This document shows, in pieces, positions 18,920 through 28,247 of a stretch of DNA of 62,780 nucleotides. The notes under the pieces were generated by a model. It worked only from the letters and a program-made list of their open reading frames with translations, searched no databases and was not told the origin of the DNA. Positions within the stretch are counted from its first letter, which is position 1, and each line of letters starts with the position of its first letter. A program made the translations under genes and the position numbers. This DNA is from an uncultured Archangium sp. (GTDB lineage: Bacteria; Myxococcota; Myxococcia; Myxococcales; Myxococcaceae): the NCBI GenBank assembly GCA_903905455.1, contig CAIVGN010000021.1:1-62780 (forward strand). Reading direction: 5' to 3'.

Positions 18920-20290
18920 TCAGCCCAACAACCGGCCGGCCGCGCGCACGGCCGCCGCGGCCTTCCACAGCGCCGTCGCATTCCCGCGTGCATCCACCGC
19001 GTCCTGCGTCTCGGCGTCCGCCTCGAGCTCGAGGGCGCACTGCTCGAGCAGCAGCCCGAGCGGACTGGTGGCCGGCGTCGGACGCGCCACGGGCACCACC
19101 GCGATGCCGTGCTCGAAACACGCCAGGAGGCAGCCCCGCGCGAAGGCGCTCACGACCTCAAGCGGCGGGCGTGACTGCGCCAGGGTCACGAGGGTGCCCA
19201 GGAGGCTCGCTGCTCGCTCGTCGCTCCACGTGCGAACCCGGTGGGCGAGGGCCCGCTGCGCCCGCGAGAGCTCTTCGCCGAGGCCGAAGTCCCGGGTCTC
19301 GGGAGCGAGCCGGGCGCTCAACTCGGCCGCCTCGGTGGCCGGCAGCAGGCCGCTGAGGGCCGCGTTGCGGGTGAGCGCCACGAGCGCGGCGTCGTCCAGC
19401 CCGGCGTGCGCTCGTGCTTCCTCGTAGGTGTCGGCGATGTCGGTGCGGAAGAAGACCGGGTCGTCGGTCCCGAGCGCGACCTTCAGCCCTCGACGGAGCG
19501 CGGCCCAGGCCGGGTGCTGCGCCAGCGTGGGCACGAGCCCCACCATGACGTGCGCCATGGGGCAGACGGTGACGAGGCGGCCGGCGCGCACGATCTCCTC
19601 CACGAGCGCGTCGTCCCACAGCGCCTCGGTGGCGTGGTCGAGGATGTCGACCTCGAGCTCCCGCAGCGCGGTGATGACGCCCGCCTTTCCCTCGCCCTCG
19701 CCGCAGTGGGCGCGCGTCACCAGGCCCGCTGCCTTCGCCGCGCGAAAGGCCGGGACGTAGGCCGAGAGCGCGTCGAAGCGCGTGTCGCCGGCGATCCCGA
19801 AGCCGCGTACGAGCCGGTGCGGGTGGGCCACCGCGTCGGCCACGATGCGCAGTGCGTTTTCGGGGCCAAAGAGCGGGCCGGGGGCGCGCACCGCCGTGAG
19901 GCTGATCGAACCGCAGATGCCGTGCTCGCGCCGCGCCCGGTCGATGGCGTCGCCCACCGCGTCCACGAGCGCGCCGTACGCGATGTCGTTGATCCAGCCG
20001 TGGGCGGGCGAGACGATGAAGTCGACGTACACCGCGCCCCGGGCCGCGGCGCGGGCGAGGGCGTCGAAGGCGACGGCCGCGTAGTCCTCTTCCGAGCGAA
20101 TGACGCTGCACAACACGTCGTAGTCGCGCACGAACGTGGTCAGGTCTCGCCACGCGAAGCCCGTGGGTCCGAAGCCGTCGGGCAGCACCACGCCGGCCCG
20201 GCCTGCGAGCGCGCGAAGGAGTTCCGGCGAGATCGCCGCCTCGAGGTGAACGTGCAGATCGGCCGTGGGGAGAGTCGGGTGCGGGCTCAC
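18920..20290 (-). CDS. Adenosine deaminase family protein
   Basis: This 456-aa metal-dependent amidohydrolase has the family signatures: metal ligands in DLHVHLEA (about residue 11), the HCGEGEGK strand with the catalytic Glu (about 206), DHATE, and the metal Asp in GTDDP (about 294). It is about 120 residues longer than typical adenosine deaminase; the helical C-terminal extension (Ala-rich, from about 335) is unusual. It may deaminate adenosine, adenine or a related aminopurine or nucleoside. No pathway neighbour narrows this. Confidence 0.85.
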   Translation of the reverse strand: MSPHPTLPTADLHVHLEAAISPELLRALAGRAGVVLPDGFGPTGFAWRDLTTFVRDYDVLCSVIRSEEDYAAVAFDALARAAARGAVYVDFIVSPAHGWINDIAYGALVDAVGDAIDRARREHGICGSISLTAVRAPGPLFGPENALRIVADAVAHPHRLVRGFGIAGDTRFDALSAYVPAFRAAKAAGLVTRAHCGEGEGKAGVITALRELEVDILDHATEALWDDALVEEIVRAGRLVTVCPMAHVMVGLVPTLAQHPAWAALRRGLKVALGTDDPVFFRTDIADTYEEARAHAGLDDAALVALTRNAALSGLLPATEAAELSARLAPETRDFGLGEELSRAQRALAHRVRTWSDERAASLLGTLVTLAQSRPPLEVVSAFARGCLLACFEHGIAVVPVARPTPATSPLGLLLEQCALELEADAETQDAVDARGNATALWKAAAAVRAAGRLLG

Positions 20291-20380
20291 GGGCCCTCCT
20301 TACCGGCCGGCACCACGGGTGGAACCGTCTTTCGTGGTCGAGCCTCGAGGGATGCCGAAGGAGCCGGGCTCGGGCCGTGT

Positions 20381-20827
20381 CTAGGGCACCCAGCCGGGCA
20401 ACGCGGCCGCCTGCTTCAGCCAGCTCGCCAGCTGCACTTCGTCGAGCGCCTCGCCTTCACGGAGGTCGAGGTAGCGCGTGTCCTTGACCTTGCTGGCACC
20501 CGGGGGCATCGGTCGCAGCGACGCGCCCCGGAAGAAGGTCACGCGGAGGAAGCCGGTGAAGGCGTGGAGACTCAGGAACCACCCCTGGCCCTCGAGGCCG
20601 TACAGCGGCGAGTTCCACTTCACCGCCTTGCGCACGGTGGGCACGTGCTGCTCGATGAGCGCGTCGAGGCGCTTCCCGAGGTCGCTCTTCCAACCCGGGA
20701 GGGCGGCGAGGTACGCCTGCACCGGTGCGTCGCCGTCGGCCTTGGCGATCTGCGGGTTGCCGCCCGAGAGGAGGACGACTTCGACCTTCGCGCGCTTGAT
20801 CGGCTTGGCCTTCGCTCGTGCCTTCAT
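20381..20827 (-). CDS. DUF1801-like protein
   Basis: This 148-aa protein resembles the DUF1801 / YdhG group: a basic N-terminus, then VQAYLAALPGWKSDLGKRLDALI, then KWNSPLYG..GWFLSLHAF and the RVTFFRGASL strand. These small soluble proteins have no established biochemical role. The ATG at 20827 was preferred over one seven codons upstream because the family begins near the Lys/Ala-rich segment. It is divergent from the glycosylase gene. Confidence 0.8.
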   Translation of the reverse strand: MKARAKAKPIKRAKVEVVLLSGGNPQIAKADGDAPVQAYLAALPGWKSDLGKRLDALIEQHVPTVRKAVKWNSPLYGLEGQGWFLSLHAFTGFLRVTFFRGASLRPMPPGASKVKDTRYLDLREGEALDEVQLASWLKQAAALPGWVP

Positions 20828-20909
20828 GGTCTCGGGTCTGTCGCACACGGGCTCGAGACGCTCAAGGCCACGTCACGGTATGGGAGACTCGCGCAGCCCC
20901 AGGTGAACG

Positions 20910-21470
20910 TTGACCGAGCACACGCCACTCCCGTTGAGCTTCCACGCGCGCGACCCGGTGAAGGTCGCCCGCGCGCTGCTGGGCATGGACCTCGTGCACC
21001 TGCACCAGGGCCGCCTGCGCGCCGGCCGCATCGTCGAGACCGAGGCCTACGTCGGCCCGCATGATCTCGCGTGTCACTCTTCGAAGGGTCGCACCCCACG
21101 CACCGAGGTGATGTTCGGCCCTCCCGGGCACGCGTACCTCTTCCTCGTCTACGGCATGCACCTCTGCGTCAACGTGGTGGTCGGGGAGGGCGCGGCCGTG
21201 CTCATTCGCGCGTTGGAGCCGCTGGAGGGACTCGAAGACCTCCGCACCGACGGCCCGGGCCGCCTCACGCGCGCGCTCGGGCTCACGTTGAAGCTCAATG
21301 CCCGGCCGCTCGACGAGGCGCCGCTCTTCGTGGCCCGTGGGGTTCCGGTTCCGCCGCGCCACATCGAGGCGAGCCCGCGCATCGGCGTCGACTACGCAGG
21401 GGAATGGGCCGCGAAGCCGCTCCGGTTTCATGATCGCCGCTCGATGTTCGTCAGTCGGCGCGCGAGGTGA
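20910..21470 (+). CDS. DNA-3-methyladenine glycosylase (AAG/MPG type)
   Basis: This 186-aa base-excision enzyme removes alkylated purines. It shows the AAG-family signature: VARALLGMDLVH, the catalytic Glu in IVETEAYVG, DLACHSSKGRT, MFGPPGHAYLFLVYGMHLCVNVV and DGPGRLTRALGL. Length fits the family. The start is TTG at 20910; the next ATG lies inside the fold (codon 26). It is divergent from the DUF1801 gene with an 82-bp intergenic region. Confidence 0.92.
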   Translation: MTEHTPLPLSFHARDPVKVARALLGMDLVHLHQGRLRAGRIVETEAYVGPHDLACHSSKGRTPRTEVMFGPPGHAYLFLVYGMHLCVNVVVGEGAAVLIRALEPLEGLEDLRTDGPGRLTRALGLTLKLNARPLDEAPLFVARGVPVPPRHIEASPRIGVDYAGEWAAKPLRFHDRRSMFVSRRAR

Positions 21471-21596
21471 CCATGACAGTGCCCGCGGCCGGCCGGTTGC
21501 CGTCGTCGGGCCGGCGCCGGCGATCGCGGTGCAGGACCTCCTCCAGCGTCGCTGGGCATCGAGGCCGGTCTGCGGCGGTGCTAGACCTCACCCGCG

Positions 21597-22511
21597 ATGC
21601 ACTCTCTTGCTTCCATTGGAACCCCTGGCACCCCCTGGGGTGCCGCCGAGCGAACGAAGTGGCGGGCGATGCACGCCCCACGGCGCAGCTACGCCGATGA
21701 CGTGATGGGCGCGCTCGACGGGCTCAAGGGTGACTTCGAGGTCATCTCGTACGGGCAGCTCGACTACGCGCCCGACGGCAGTTACCCGCTCTTCGTGCTC
21801 AAGAGCCGCGCGTGGAATGACGCGCTGCCGGTAGGCATGGTGACGGGGGGCGTCCACGGGTACGAGACCAGCGGCGTGTTCGGTGCGCTGCGCTTCGCCG
21901 TGCGTGACGCCTCGCGCTTCGCCGGGCGAATGAACCTGCTCATCGCGCCGTGCGTCAGTCCCTGGGCGTACGAGCGCATTCATCGCTGGAATCCCGACGC
22001 GGTCGATCCCACCCGTTCCTTCAAGGCCGACGGCGCAGCGGCGGAGGCCCGTCTCTTGATGGACTTCGTGGCCCCCTACCGCGGCCGCGTCCTCGCGCAC
22101 GTCGACCTGCACGAGACGACCGATTCAGACGAGACGGAGTTCCGCCCTGCGCTCGCCGCGCGTGACGGGAAGAACCTCGAGCCCGGGGAGATCCCCGATG
22201 GGTTCTACCTGGTCGACGACGCGGAGAACCGGCAGCCCGGCTTTCACTCCGCCATCATCGACGCCGTGGCCCAGGTCACGCACATCGCCGAGCCCGATGC
22301 GCGAGGGCGGTTGATTGGGGAGCCCCTGCTGAGTCGGGGCGTCATCGAGTACGCGGTGCGTTCGCTCGGGTTGTGCGCAGGCCTCACGGGAGCGCGCTTC
22401 ACCACGACCACCGAGGTCTACCCCGACAGCCCCCGCACCACGCCCGAGCAGTGCAATGAGGCGCAGGCAATGGCGGTGCGCGCTGGCTTCGAGTTCGCGC
22501 TGAGCGCGTGA
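21597..22511 (+). CDS. M14-family zinc carboxypeptidase-like protein
   Basis: This 304-aa protein has M14 / aspartoacylase features: the zinc-binding HGYE (H-x2-E) in GGVHGYETSGV near residue 87, the third ligand in HVDLHE (about 165), and an Arg/Asn strand SPWAYERIHRWNP. No signal peptide is seen. It probably removes an amino acid or acyl group from a small substrate; the exact specificity is unclear. It is followed after 66 bp by the helicase gene on the same strand. Confidence 0.8.
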   Translation: MHSLASIGTPGTPWGAAERTKWRAMHAPRRSYADDVMGALDGLKGDFEVISYGQLDYAPDGSYPLFVLKSRAWNDALPVGMVTGGVHGYETSGVFGALRFAVRDASRFAGRMNLLIAPCVSPWAYERIHRWNPDAVDPTRSFKADGAAAEARLLMDFVAPYRGRVLAHVDLHETTDSDETEFRPALAARDGKNLEPGEIPDGFYLVDDAENRQPGFHSAIIDAVAQVTHIAEPDARGRLIGEPLLSRGVIEYAVRSLGLCAGLTGARFTTTTEVYPDSPRTTPEQCNEAQAMAVRAGFEFALSA

Positions 22512-22577
22512 CGTCCGCTGGCTGAACGTGGGGGTTCCGCTTCGCGGGCCCGGCGGTGTTAGCTGCAGGCAGCAGTC

Positions 22578-24812
22578 ATGGAGCCGACCTCACTTCTCGT
22601 CGCGGAGCTCGGCCCCACCAACACGGGGAAGACCTGGCGCGCCATCGAGCGCATGCTCGAGCACGACAGCGGGATGATCGGGCTCCCGCTGCGGCTGCTC
22701 GCGCGTGAGGTCTACGACCGGGTGACGGCCCGGGTGGGTGAAGCCCGCGTCGCGCTCGTCACCGGCGAAGAGAAACGGGTCCCGGCGCACCCGTCGTATT
22801 GGGTGTGCACCGTCGAGGCGATGCCGGTGGGTCAGGCGGTCGATTTCCTCGCCGTCGACGAGATTCAGCTCTGCGCCCACCGCGAGCGCGGGCACGTCTT
22901 CTCCGACCGGCTGCTGCACGCGCGCGGGCGGCGCGAGACCTGGTTCCTCGGCGCCGAGTCGATGCGGCCGGTGTTGCGCGCGCTGTTCCCCGAGGTGACG
23001 TTTCGACGCAGTGAGCGGCTCTCGCAGCTGCGGAGCTTCGGGGCGCGCTCGCTCAAGAGCCTCCCTCCGCGCTCGGCCGTGGTCGCGTTCTCCACCGACC
23101 GGGTCTACGAGCTCGCGCATTCGCTGCGGGAACTCCGTGGCGGGGTCGCCGTCGTGCTCGGCGGGCTCTCTCCGCGCACGCGCAACGCGCAGGTCGCGAT
23201 GTACCAGGCCGGGGAGGTGCAATACCTCGTCGCCACCGACGCCATCGGCATGGGGCTGAACCTCGACCTGGAGCGCATCGCCTTCGCGTCGCTGTCGAAG
23301 TTCGACGGCTTCGAACAGCGGGCGCTCGCCGTCGACGAGCTGGGCCAGATCGCCGGCCGCGCCGGACGTCACGTGCAGGACGGTCAGTTCGGCACCCTCA
23401 CGTCGGCGCCTGCGCTCGACCCGCGCGTCGTCTCGGCCATCGAGGCGCACCGCTTTCCCTCCGTGCAGCGGCTGGTGTGGCGCAGCGTCGAGCTCGACTT
23501 CGAGGACCCGCGCGCGCTGCTCGATTCTCTCTCGGTGGCCCCCAACCGGGAGCTGTTCACCCGCGTCGAGCGCGCCGACGACTTCGACGCCCTCAAGGCG
23601 CTGGCCTCCGACGATGACGTGGCGGGGATCGCCACCGACCGCGAGCACGTGGCGCTGCTGTGGGACGTGTGTCGCATCCCCGATTTCCGCAAGGGCCTGC
23701 TGGGCGAGCACGTGCGCATCGTGAAGGACGTGTTTCTCCAGCTGGCGCAGGGCCCCGGCCGACTGCGCGAAGACTGGCTGCACCAGAAGGTGGCGCCGCT
23801 CGACGACTTGAAGGGCGACCTGCACACCCTCACCGCCCGCCTCGAGGCGATTCGAACGTGGACGTACATCTCGCATCGTTCGGCCTGGGTGCGCGACGCC
23901 GCGCACTGGCAGCAGAAGACGCGGGCCATCGAAGATGCGCTCGGAGACGCGCTCCACCAGCGGTTGGTCGAGCGCTTCGTGCAGCGGTCGGCGCTGGCGG
24001 CGCGGCGTCGGCGCGTTGCGGTGACTGCGCCTGAGGCGAGCGGTCCGTTTGCCCAGTTCGCGCGCTTCGTCGAGACCGGGTCGAACCTGGAAGACTTCGT
24101 GCAACGCGCCGTGGAGGCCCGCGGGCAGGCGCTGCACGTCGATGGGTGGGGGCACGTGTCGCTGGAAGGCGAAGCGCTCGGCAAGTTGGTGCGGGGGAGT
24201 GACCGGCTCACGCCCGGGGTGGCGCTGGTGGATGGGGACGCGTGGAACGGCGGCCAGCGTGCGCGGCTCGAGCGTCGGCTCGCCGCCTTCGCGCGTGACG
24301 TCGTGGCCGAGGCGATGGGAGGGTTCCCCGCCGAGGCGCTGACCGCGGACGGTCGCGCGGCACCGCTCCGGGCCATCGCGTGGCGCTTCGCGCGCGGGCT
24401 GGGAATCGTGCGCAGTGACGCCGCGCTGCTCGAACAGGTTCGCCTGCTGGACCCGGAGTCGCACCGCAGGCTCGATGGGCTCGGGGTGCGGCAGGGGGCG
24501 CGGTTCCTGCTCATCGAAGGAGCCACGACCACCGCGGCGCTCGAGCGGCGCGCGATGCTGACCTCGCTCTTCGACGGCCGACCCCGCCCGGCGGGGGTTC
24601 CAGGGGCCGCGGTCGTGAGTCGTGAGGTGCTGGCCGGGCGCGACGCCGGGGCCTACGGCTACGAGTGGCTCGGCCCGGTCGCGGTGCGCGTCGATGCCCT
24701 CGAGGGAATCCTGGCGTCGCTGTCGAATCCACGACGGCTGGAGCAGGCGTTCGACCAGTTGGGCATCCAGGCCGCGGTGCGCGCCTTGGTCGTGAAGCAC
24801 GCGAGCACTTGA
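22578..24812 (+). CDS. SUV3-like RNA helicase
   Basis: This 744-aa SF2 helicase is of the SUV3 (mitochondrial degradosome) type. Motifs: Walker A GPTNTGKT at residues 12-19, a DEIQ box near 94, STDRVYEL, ATDAIGMGLNLDL and QIAGRAGR near 260. The long C-terminal part (about 300-744) carries the SUV3-type helical region. It would unwind RNA 3' to 5' in RNA turnover. Such helicases are known in alphaproteobacteria, myxobacteria and mitochondria. It is transcribed downstream of the M14 peptidase gene. Confidence 0.88.
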   Translation: MEPTSLLVAELGPTNTGKTWRAIERMLEHDSGMIGLPLRLLAREVYDRVTARVGEARVALVTGEEKRVPAHPSYWVCTVEAMPVGQAVDFLAVDEIQLCAHRERGHVFSDRLLHARGRRETWFLGAESMRPVLRALFPEVTFRRSERLSQLRSFGARSLKSLPPRSAVVAFSTDRVYELAHSLRELRGGVAVVLGGLSPRTRNAQVAMYQAGEVQYLVATDAIGMGLNLDLERIAFASLSKFDGFEQRALAVDELGQIAGRAGRHVQDGQFGTLTSAPALDPRVVSAIEAHRFPSVQRLVWRSVELDFEDPRALLDSLSVAPNRELFTRVERADDFDALKALASDDDVAGIATDREHVALLWDVCRIPDFRKGLLGEHVRIVKDVFLQLAQGPGRLREDWLHQKVAPLDDLKGDLHTLTARLEAIRTWTYISHRSAWVRDAAHWQQKTRAIEDALGDALHQRLVERFVQRSALAARRRRVAVTAPEASGPFAQFARFVETGSNLEDFVQRAVEARGQALHVDGWGHVSLEGEALGKLVRGSDRLTPGVALVDGDAWNGGQRARLERRLAAFARDVVAEAMGGFPAEALTADGRAAPLRAIAWRFARGLGIVRSDAALLEQVRLLDPESHRRLDGLGVRQGARFLLIEGATTTAALERRAMLTSLFDGRPRPAGVPGAAVVSREVLAGRDAGAYGYEWLGPVAVRVDALEGILASLSNPRRLEQAFDQLGIQAAVRALVVKHAST

Positions 24813-24831
24813 TTCGCTGTCAGACCGCGAG

Positions 24832-24858
24832 ACGGGTTCGATTCCCGTACGGACCGCA
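24832..24858 (+). other. tRNA T-arm-like remnant
   Basis: A perfect T-arm (ACGGG stem, TTCGATT loop, CCCGT) is followed by a 7-nt ACGGACC segment that could be the 3' acceptor strand, then GCA. I find no matching 5' acceptor strand, D-arm or anticodon stem upstream, so this is not a working tRNA gene. It may be a leftover of a tRNA 3' end of the kind used as an integration site, or chance. Confidence 0.4.
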
Positions 24859-24951
24859 GTTGTTTCCAGAACCCGCGACGCAGCCCCTTCGTTCAAGTGG
24901 GGTGCGGGGTGGCAAACGTAGGGTCGAGCCTTCTCCAACCCAGAGGCTCCC

Positions 24952-25764
24952 GTGACCGCTGCATCCCTCCGCTCTCAAATTCTCCCTGGTGCCCTGCTGG
25001 CCCTCTTTGCGTTGACGGCGTGTGGCACGCATCTCACTCCGACGATCGCCCAGGTCGATGGCCGGGCCGTGGAGGTGGTCGAAGCGGGTCACGGCACCGC
25101 CACGGTCGTCTTCGAATCGGGCCTGGGCAATGACTGGACTGCGTGGGACCAGGTCGCCAGTGAGGTCTCCGCGCGTGCGCGGGTGTTTGCCTATTCACGC
25201 CCCGGCTACGGCCGCAGTGAAGCGTCGTCCGCGCCCCGAGACGGGACGCACATCGTCGAGGAACTCAGAGCCCTGCTCGTGGCTCGCGGCTTCTCGCCTC
25301 CGTACATCCTCGTGGGGCATTCGTTCGGTGGCGCGTACCAGGAACTCTTCGCGAAGCTGCATCCGGAGGAGATCGCGGGGCTCGTGCTCGTCGACTCGCG
25401 CCCGCCCGACTTTGGCGCAGCCTGCGAACAGCACGGATTCACGGGGTGCAGCATCCCCAGGTCGGCGTGGGGGACGTTGCCTGCGCCCCAGGGCGCGGAG
25501 CTCGAAGGGTTCGCGAGCATCTCCGACGAGCTTCGGGCGGCGGGCCCCTTCGGGAACTACCCGGTGCGCGTGCTCATCGCGACGTTCCACGGGCTTGCAC
25601 CGGAGGCCGAGGCGATGTGGCTCGCCCAGGGCAGGGCGCTGGCGGCCGAAGCAACGGACGGCGCGCCGGTCGTCTTCGAGGGAGCCGGTCACAATCTCGA
25701 GGTCGAGCAGCCGCGCGAGGTCTCCCAGGCGATCTCCAGCCTCGTGCCTGCGCCGGGAACCTGA
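24952..25764 (+). CDS. Alpha/beta hydrolase lipoprotein
   Basis: This 270-aa lipoprotein has a GTG start, a hydrophobic signal and the lipobox LTAC (Cys at residue 24). The alpha/beta hydrolase fold shows FESGLGNDW (oxyanion region), the nucleophile in VGHSFGG (about 119-125), Asp in VLVDSRPPD and the C-terminal His in GAGHNLE. It would act as an esterase or related hydrolase anchored at the cell envelope. The AraC regulator gene starts 37 bp after it and may control it. Confidence 0.88.
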   Translation: MTAASLRSQILPGALLALFALTACGTHLTPTIAQVDGRAVEVVEAGHGTATVVFESGLGNDWTAWDQVASEVSARARVFAYSRPGYGRSEASSAPRDGTHIVEELRALLVARGFSPPYILVGHSFGGAYQELFAKLHPEEIAGLVLVDSRPPDFGAACEQHGFTGCSIPRSAWGTLPAPQGAELEGFASISDELRAAGPFGNYPVRVLIATFHGLAPEAEAMWLAQGRALAAEATDGAPVVFEGAGHNLEVEQPREVSQAISSLVPAPGT

Positions 25765-25801
25765 GCCCTGTCAGGCGGTCCCTTTCCGGTACTGTCGCCG
25801 G

Positions 25802-26572
25802 ATGGGGACGAAGGCTCACGGGCGGATCCTGTTCTGGGAAGGAGCGAGCCTGTGGATCCTCAGCGCCCCTCCAGGCATCCAGTTTCCGCGGACGGACTTT
25901 CATTCGCACCACGCGGTCCAGGTGACGCTCGCGCTCACCGGGCGCGTCCAGTTCGATGGCGAGGCGGAGCGGATCGGGGGCGGGGCGATCGCCATTGCTC
26001 CCGACTCGCCGCATGCATTTCAAGCGACGGGCCTGACTGCGCACCTGTTCGTGGCTTCGGACGGCCAGGCGGGCCGGGAGATCGTCCGGGGGTTGTTCGC
26101 GAAGGGGCCGATGGTGTCCCTCCCCCCGCGCCTGTTGGGCGACCTGTCCGTGAGGTTGAAGTCGACCTTCGAGGACCGACGCCACACCGACGATGACCTC
26201 CGCGCCTTGGGCCGGGAGTTGGTCACGGCGCTCGCTGGAGGAGGGGCGCCGGCCGCCGCTCCTGACCCGCGCATCGAGAAGTTGATCGGGTGGGTCACGG
26301 CGCGCCTCGACGACAGGGTGAGCCTGGCGGCTGCCGGGGCCTTCGTCGGTCTCTCGCCGGGACGCACCCGTCACCTGTTCGTGCAGCAGACCGGGCTTCC
26401 GTTTCGCACCTACCTGCTGTGGCTGCGGCTCGTGCGGGCCGTGGAGACCTACGCCGGCGGAGCCTCGCTCACCGAGGCGGCCCACGGTGCGGGCTTCTCG
26501 GACTCGGCGCATCTGAGCCGCACGTTTCGCCGCATGTTCGGCATCGCGGCCGCTTCGCTGCGCGTGTCGTAG
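25802..26572 (+). CDS. AraC family regulator
   Basis: This 256-aa regulator has an N-terminal cupin-like sensor (residues 1-110; HSHHAVQVTLALTG, HAFQATG) and a C-terminal double HTH of the AraC type. The second helix region ends in the family signature GFSDSAHLSRTFRRMFG. The ATG at 25802 starts the cupin strand; the open frame extends far upstream only as a shadow of the hydrolase gene. Its proximity to the lipoprotein hydrolase suggests local control. Confidence 0.9.
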   Translation: MGTKAHGRILFWEGASLWILSAPPGIQFPRTDFHSHHAVQVTLALTGRVQFDGEAERIGGGAIAIAPDSPHAFQATGLTAHLFVASDGQAGREIVRGLFAKGPMVSLPPRLLGDLSVRLKSTFEDRRHTDDDLRALGRELVTALAGGGAPAAAPDPRIEKLIGWVTARLDDRVSLAAAGAFVGLSPGRTRHLFVQQTGLPFRTYLLWLRLVRAVETYAGGASLTEAAHGAGFSDSAHLSRTFRRMFGIAAASLRVS

Positions 26573-26808
26573 CCCCTCGTTCTGCGCTGTCGCTTGCCGG
26601 CGGACCTCGACGACCTTGCGAAAGGGCCCGGGCGGCTCACATCTGCGTCGGTGCCGGACCACCTGCCTTGCGAGAAGGCCCGTCCCCCCCGCCGCACGTC
26701 GGCGAGGGTGCATGCGCTCAATCGACGACCAGGGCGTGGAGGCCGTGTGGAGCGAGGCGCGGGCGCGCGCTCAACACTTTCTCGATGATCCCGTGGGATG
26801 TTCGTTTG

Positions 26809-27558
26809 ATGCGAAGCCGGTTCGTGGCTGCGTTGTGCCTGCTCACTGTTGGTTGCATCTCCATTCCGACTTCGAAGGACGCAAAGATCTCGTACTCCAC
26901 GGAGGGCTCTGCATGGCCCACCACGCCGACGTGCTTGAACCCACCAGTGATGGCCGGCATCGCCAAAGAGGTCCTCAACGGGAGCCGGCGTGAAGTGGTC
27001 ATCGCAGGCGGGTCGAACGCGATCTCCGACGAGGAGTGGGCGAGCCATACGCCCAGTCCTGGCAACCAGAAGAACAGCGACCGCCATACGCTCTTCTCGA
27101 CGTCGTGTTTCAGTCGGTCTCCGGGGAAGCCGGCCGATTGCGCAGGTGACGCGTGTCGCGACGTCATCGACATGGACGGGTACACATGGGTGGGGCTCTC
27201 GAAGATCGACGCGGCTGACTGCGTGCCCTCAGCGAGCGCGTGCGATGGCACGAGCGCGAAGCCGGGCGGCCTCCTCTTCGTGGTCACCGAGAAGTGCCGT
27301 GAAATGGTCTTCGCTGGCGACGTGATCTTCCTCGGGGGGCCGAGTGGTGAGAGGGCCATCATGCACGCGACCAGCGACGTCGTCCCGACCACTGACGTGG
27401 TGCTCCCTGCCGGCTGGACCCTGACGAAAGAAACGCTCGCGGCGCCGCTGTCGGCGCACCCGTTCGGCGGAGGTGACCGGTGCTTCTACAACGTCATCCG
27501 CGACAGCAAGCTCCAGTCGTATCACCAGGTTTCGTACGCCGGCGCGAGCTACCCGTGA
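26809..27558 (+). CDS. Lipoprotein of unknown function
   Basis: This 249-aa lipoprotein starts at ATG 26809 (MRSRFVAAL..) and has the lipobox LTVGC, with Cys at residue 15. An ATG at 26785 would give a poorer signal. The mature part is rich in Cys (at least eight), suggesting periplasmic disulfides. Its C-terminal third (VVLPAGWTL..., then a CFYNVIRDSKLQSY segment) matches in pattern the C-terminus of the next gene. Its stop overlaps that gene's GTG as GTGA, so the two form one unit. The 236 bp upstream hold no gene I can support. Confidence 0.75.
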   Translation: MRSRFVAALCLLTVGCISIPTSKDAKISYSTEGSAWPTTPTCLNPPVMAGIAKEVLNGSRREVVIAGGSNAISDEEWASHTPSPGNQKNSDRHTLFSTSCFSRSPGKPADCAGDACRDVIDMDGYTWVGLSKIDAADCVPSASACDGTSAKPGGLLFVVTEKCREMVFAGDVIFLGGPSGERAIMHATSDVVPTTDVVLPAGWTLTKETLAAPLSAHPFGGGDRCFYNVIRDSKLQSYHQVSYAGASYP

Positions 27559-28247
27559 GAGCGCTCGCCGGGCTGTCACTGCTGCTCCTGGTCGGGTGTG
27601 GAGGCGCTCCCCAACTTGATGCGGGAGTCGATGCTGGACCGTCGGTGCGCGATACGACGTATTGCGAAGTCCTGGTCGCGCAGCTCGACGGCGGCGCAGT
27701 TCACGTGAAGGTCTTCAGCACGCAGGGGCTGAGCGACTGCCCCCCCTCAGAGTGGGCGCAGGTCGATGCGGGCGCGATCAAGGCCGAGCTCGGCGTCACC
27801 CAGGTGATGCTCAACGGGCCGCGCAACTGGGCCATCGACTCTTTCGGCAGTTCGATGCTGCTGGACCCCACCGTGCGCACCTTCGGCCCGCTCCAGATGC
27901 GACAGGCGGGTGCCATCGACCTTACGCTGGTGGAGGCGCTTTCGCTGGGGAGCTCCTACACCGTGCGCTCCATCAGCCGGGACAGCGAGTTCATCTTCTT
28001 CGCGGGGCGCCCGGTCTACGAGCTGGTCGACGCCTCGAGGCACGTGTTCACCATGCAGTCCTATTCGCAGGAGAAGGTGGGCCTCACCGCGGAAGACCTG
28101 CCCTTGCTCGGCACGCGTTTGACGTTGCCCCCTGGCTGGAGCTTCCGCGTTCGAACGCTCGACGTCGCGCTGAGCGTGAAGGCGACGAATCAGCACCAGA
28201 ACGTGCTCCAGGACGAGTTGCTGAACACCTACCTGCAGTCGCAGTGA
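27555..28247 (+). CDS. Paralogous lipoprotein of unknown function
   Basis: This 230-aa lipoprotein has a GTG start at 27555, a Leu-rich signal and the lipobox LVGC. Its C-terminus (LTLPPGWSFRVRTL... NVLQDELLNTYLQSQ) parallels that of the preceding gene (LPAGW..TL.., NVIRD.KLQSY), pointing to tandem duplication and divergence. The mature region lacks most of the Cys residues of its partner. No domain is recognised. Confidence 0.75.
   Translation: MRALAGLSLLLLVGCGGAPQLDAGVDAGPSVRDTTYCEVLVAQLDGGAVHVKVFSTQGLSDCPPSEWAQVDAGAIKAELGVTQVMLNGPRNWAIDSFGSSMLLDPTVRTFGPLQMRQAGAIDLTLVEALSLGSSYTVRSISRDSEFIFFAGRPVYELVDASRHVFTMQSYSQEKVGLTAEDLPLLGTRLTLPPGWSFRVRTLDVALSVKATNQHQNVLQDELLNTYLQSQ

Noticed and set aside
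24790-24858. A complete tRNA gene
   Set aside because: Only the T-arm and an acceptor-like tail fit; the anticodon stem does not pair and the 5' acceptor strand is absent.
22590-24938. Very long open frame antisense to the SUV3-like helicase, and similar ones antisense to the transglycosylase, acyl-CoA dehydrogenase and Jet/Mcr genes
   Set aside because: High-GC coding DNA leaves the opposite strand open. The products are Arg/His/Gln/Pro-rich, have no motifs, and sit exactly over well-supported genes.
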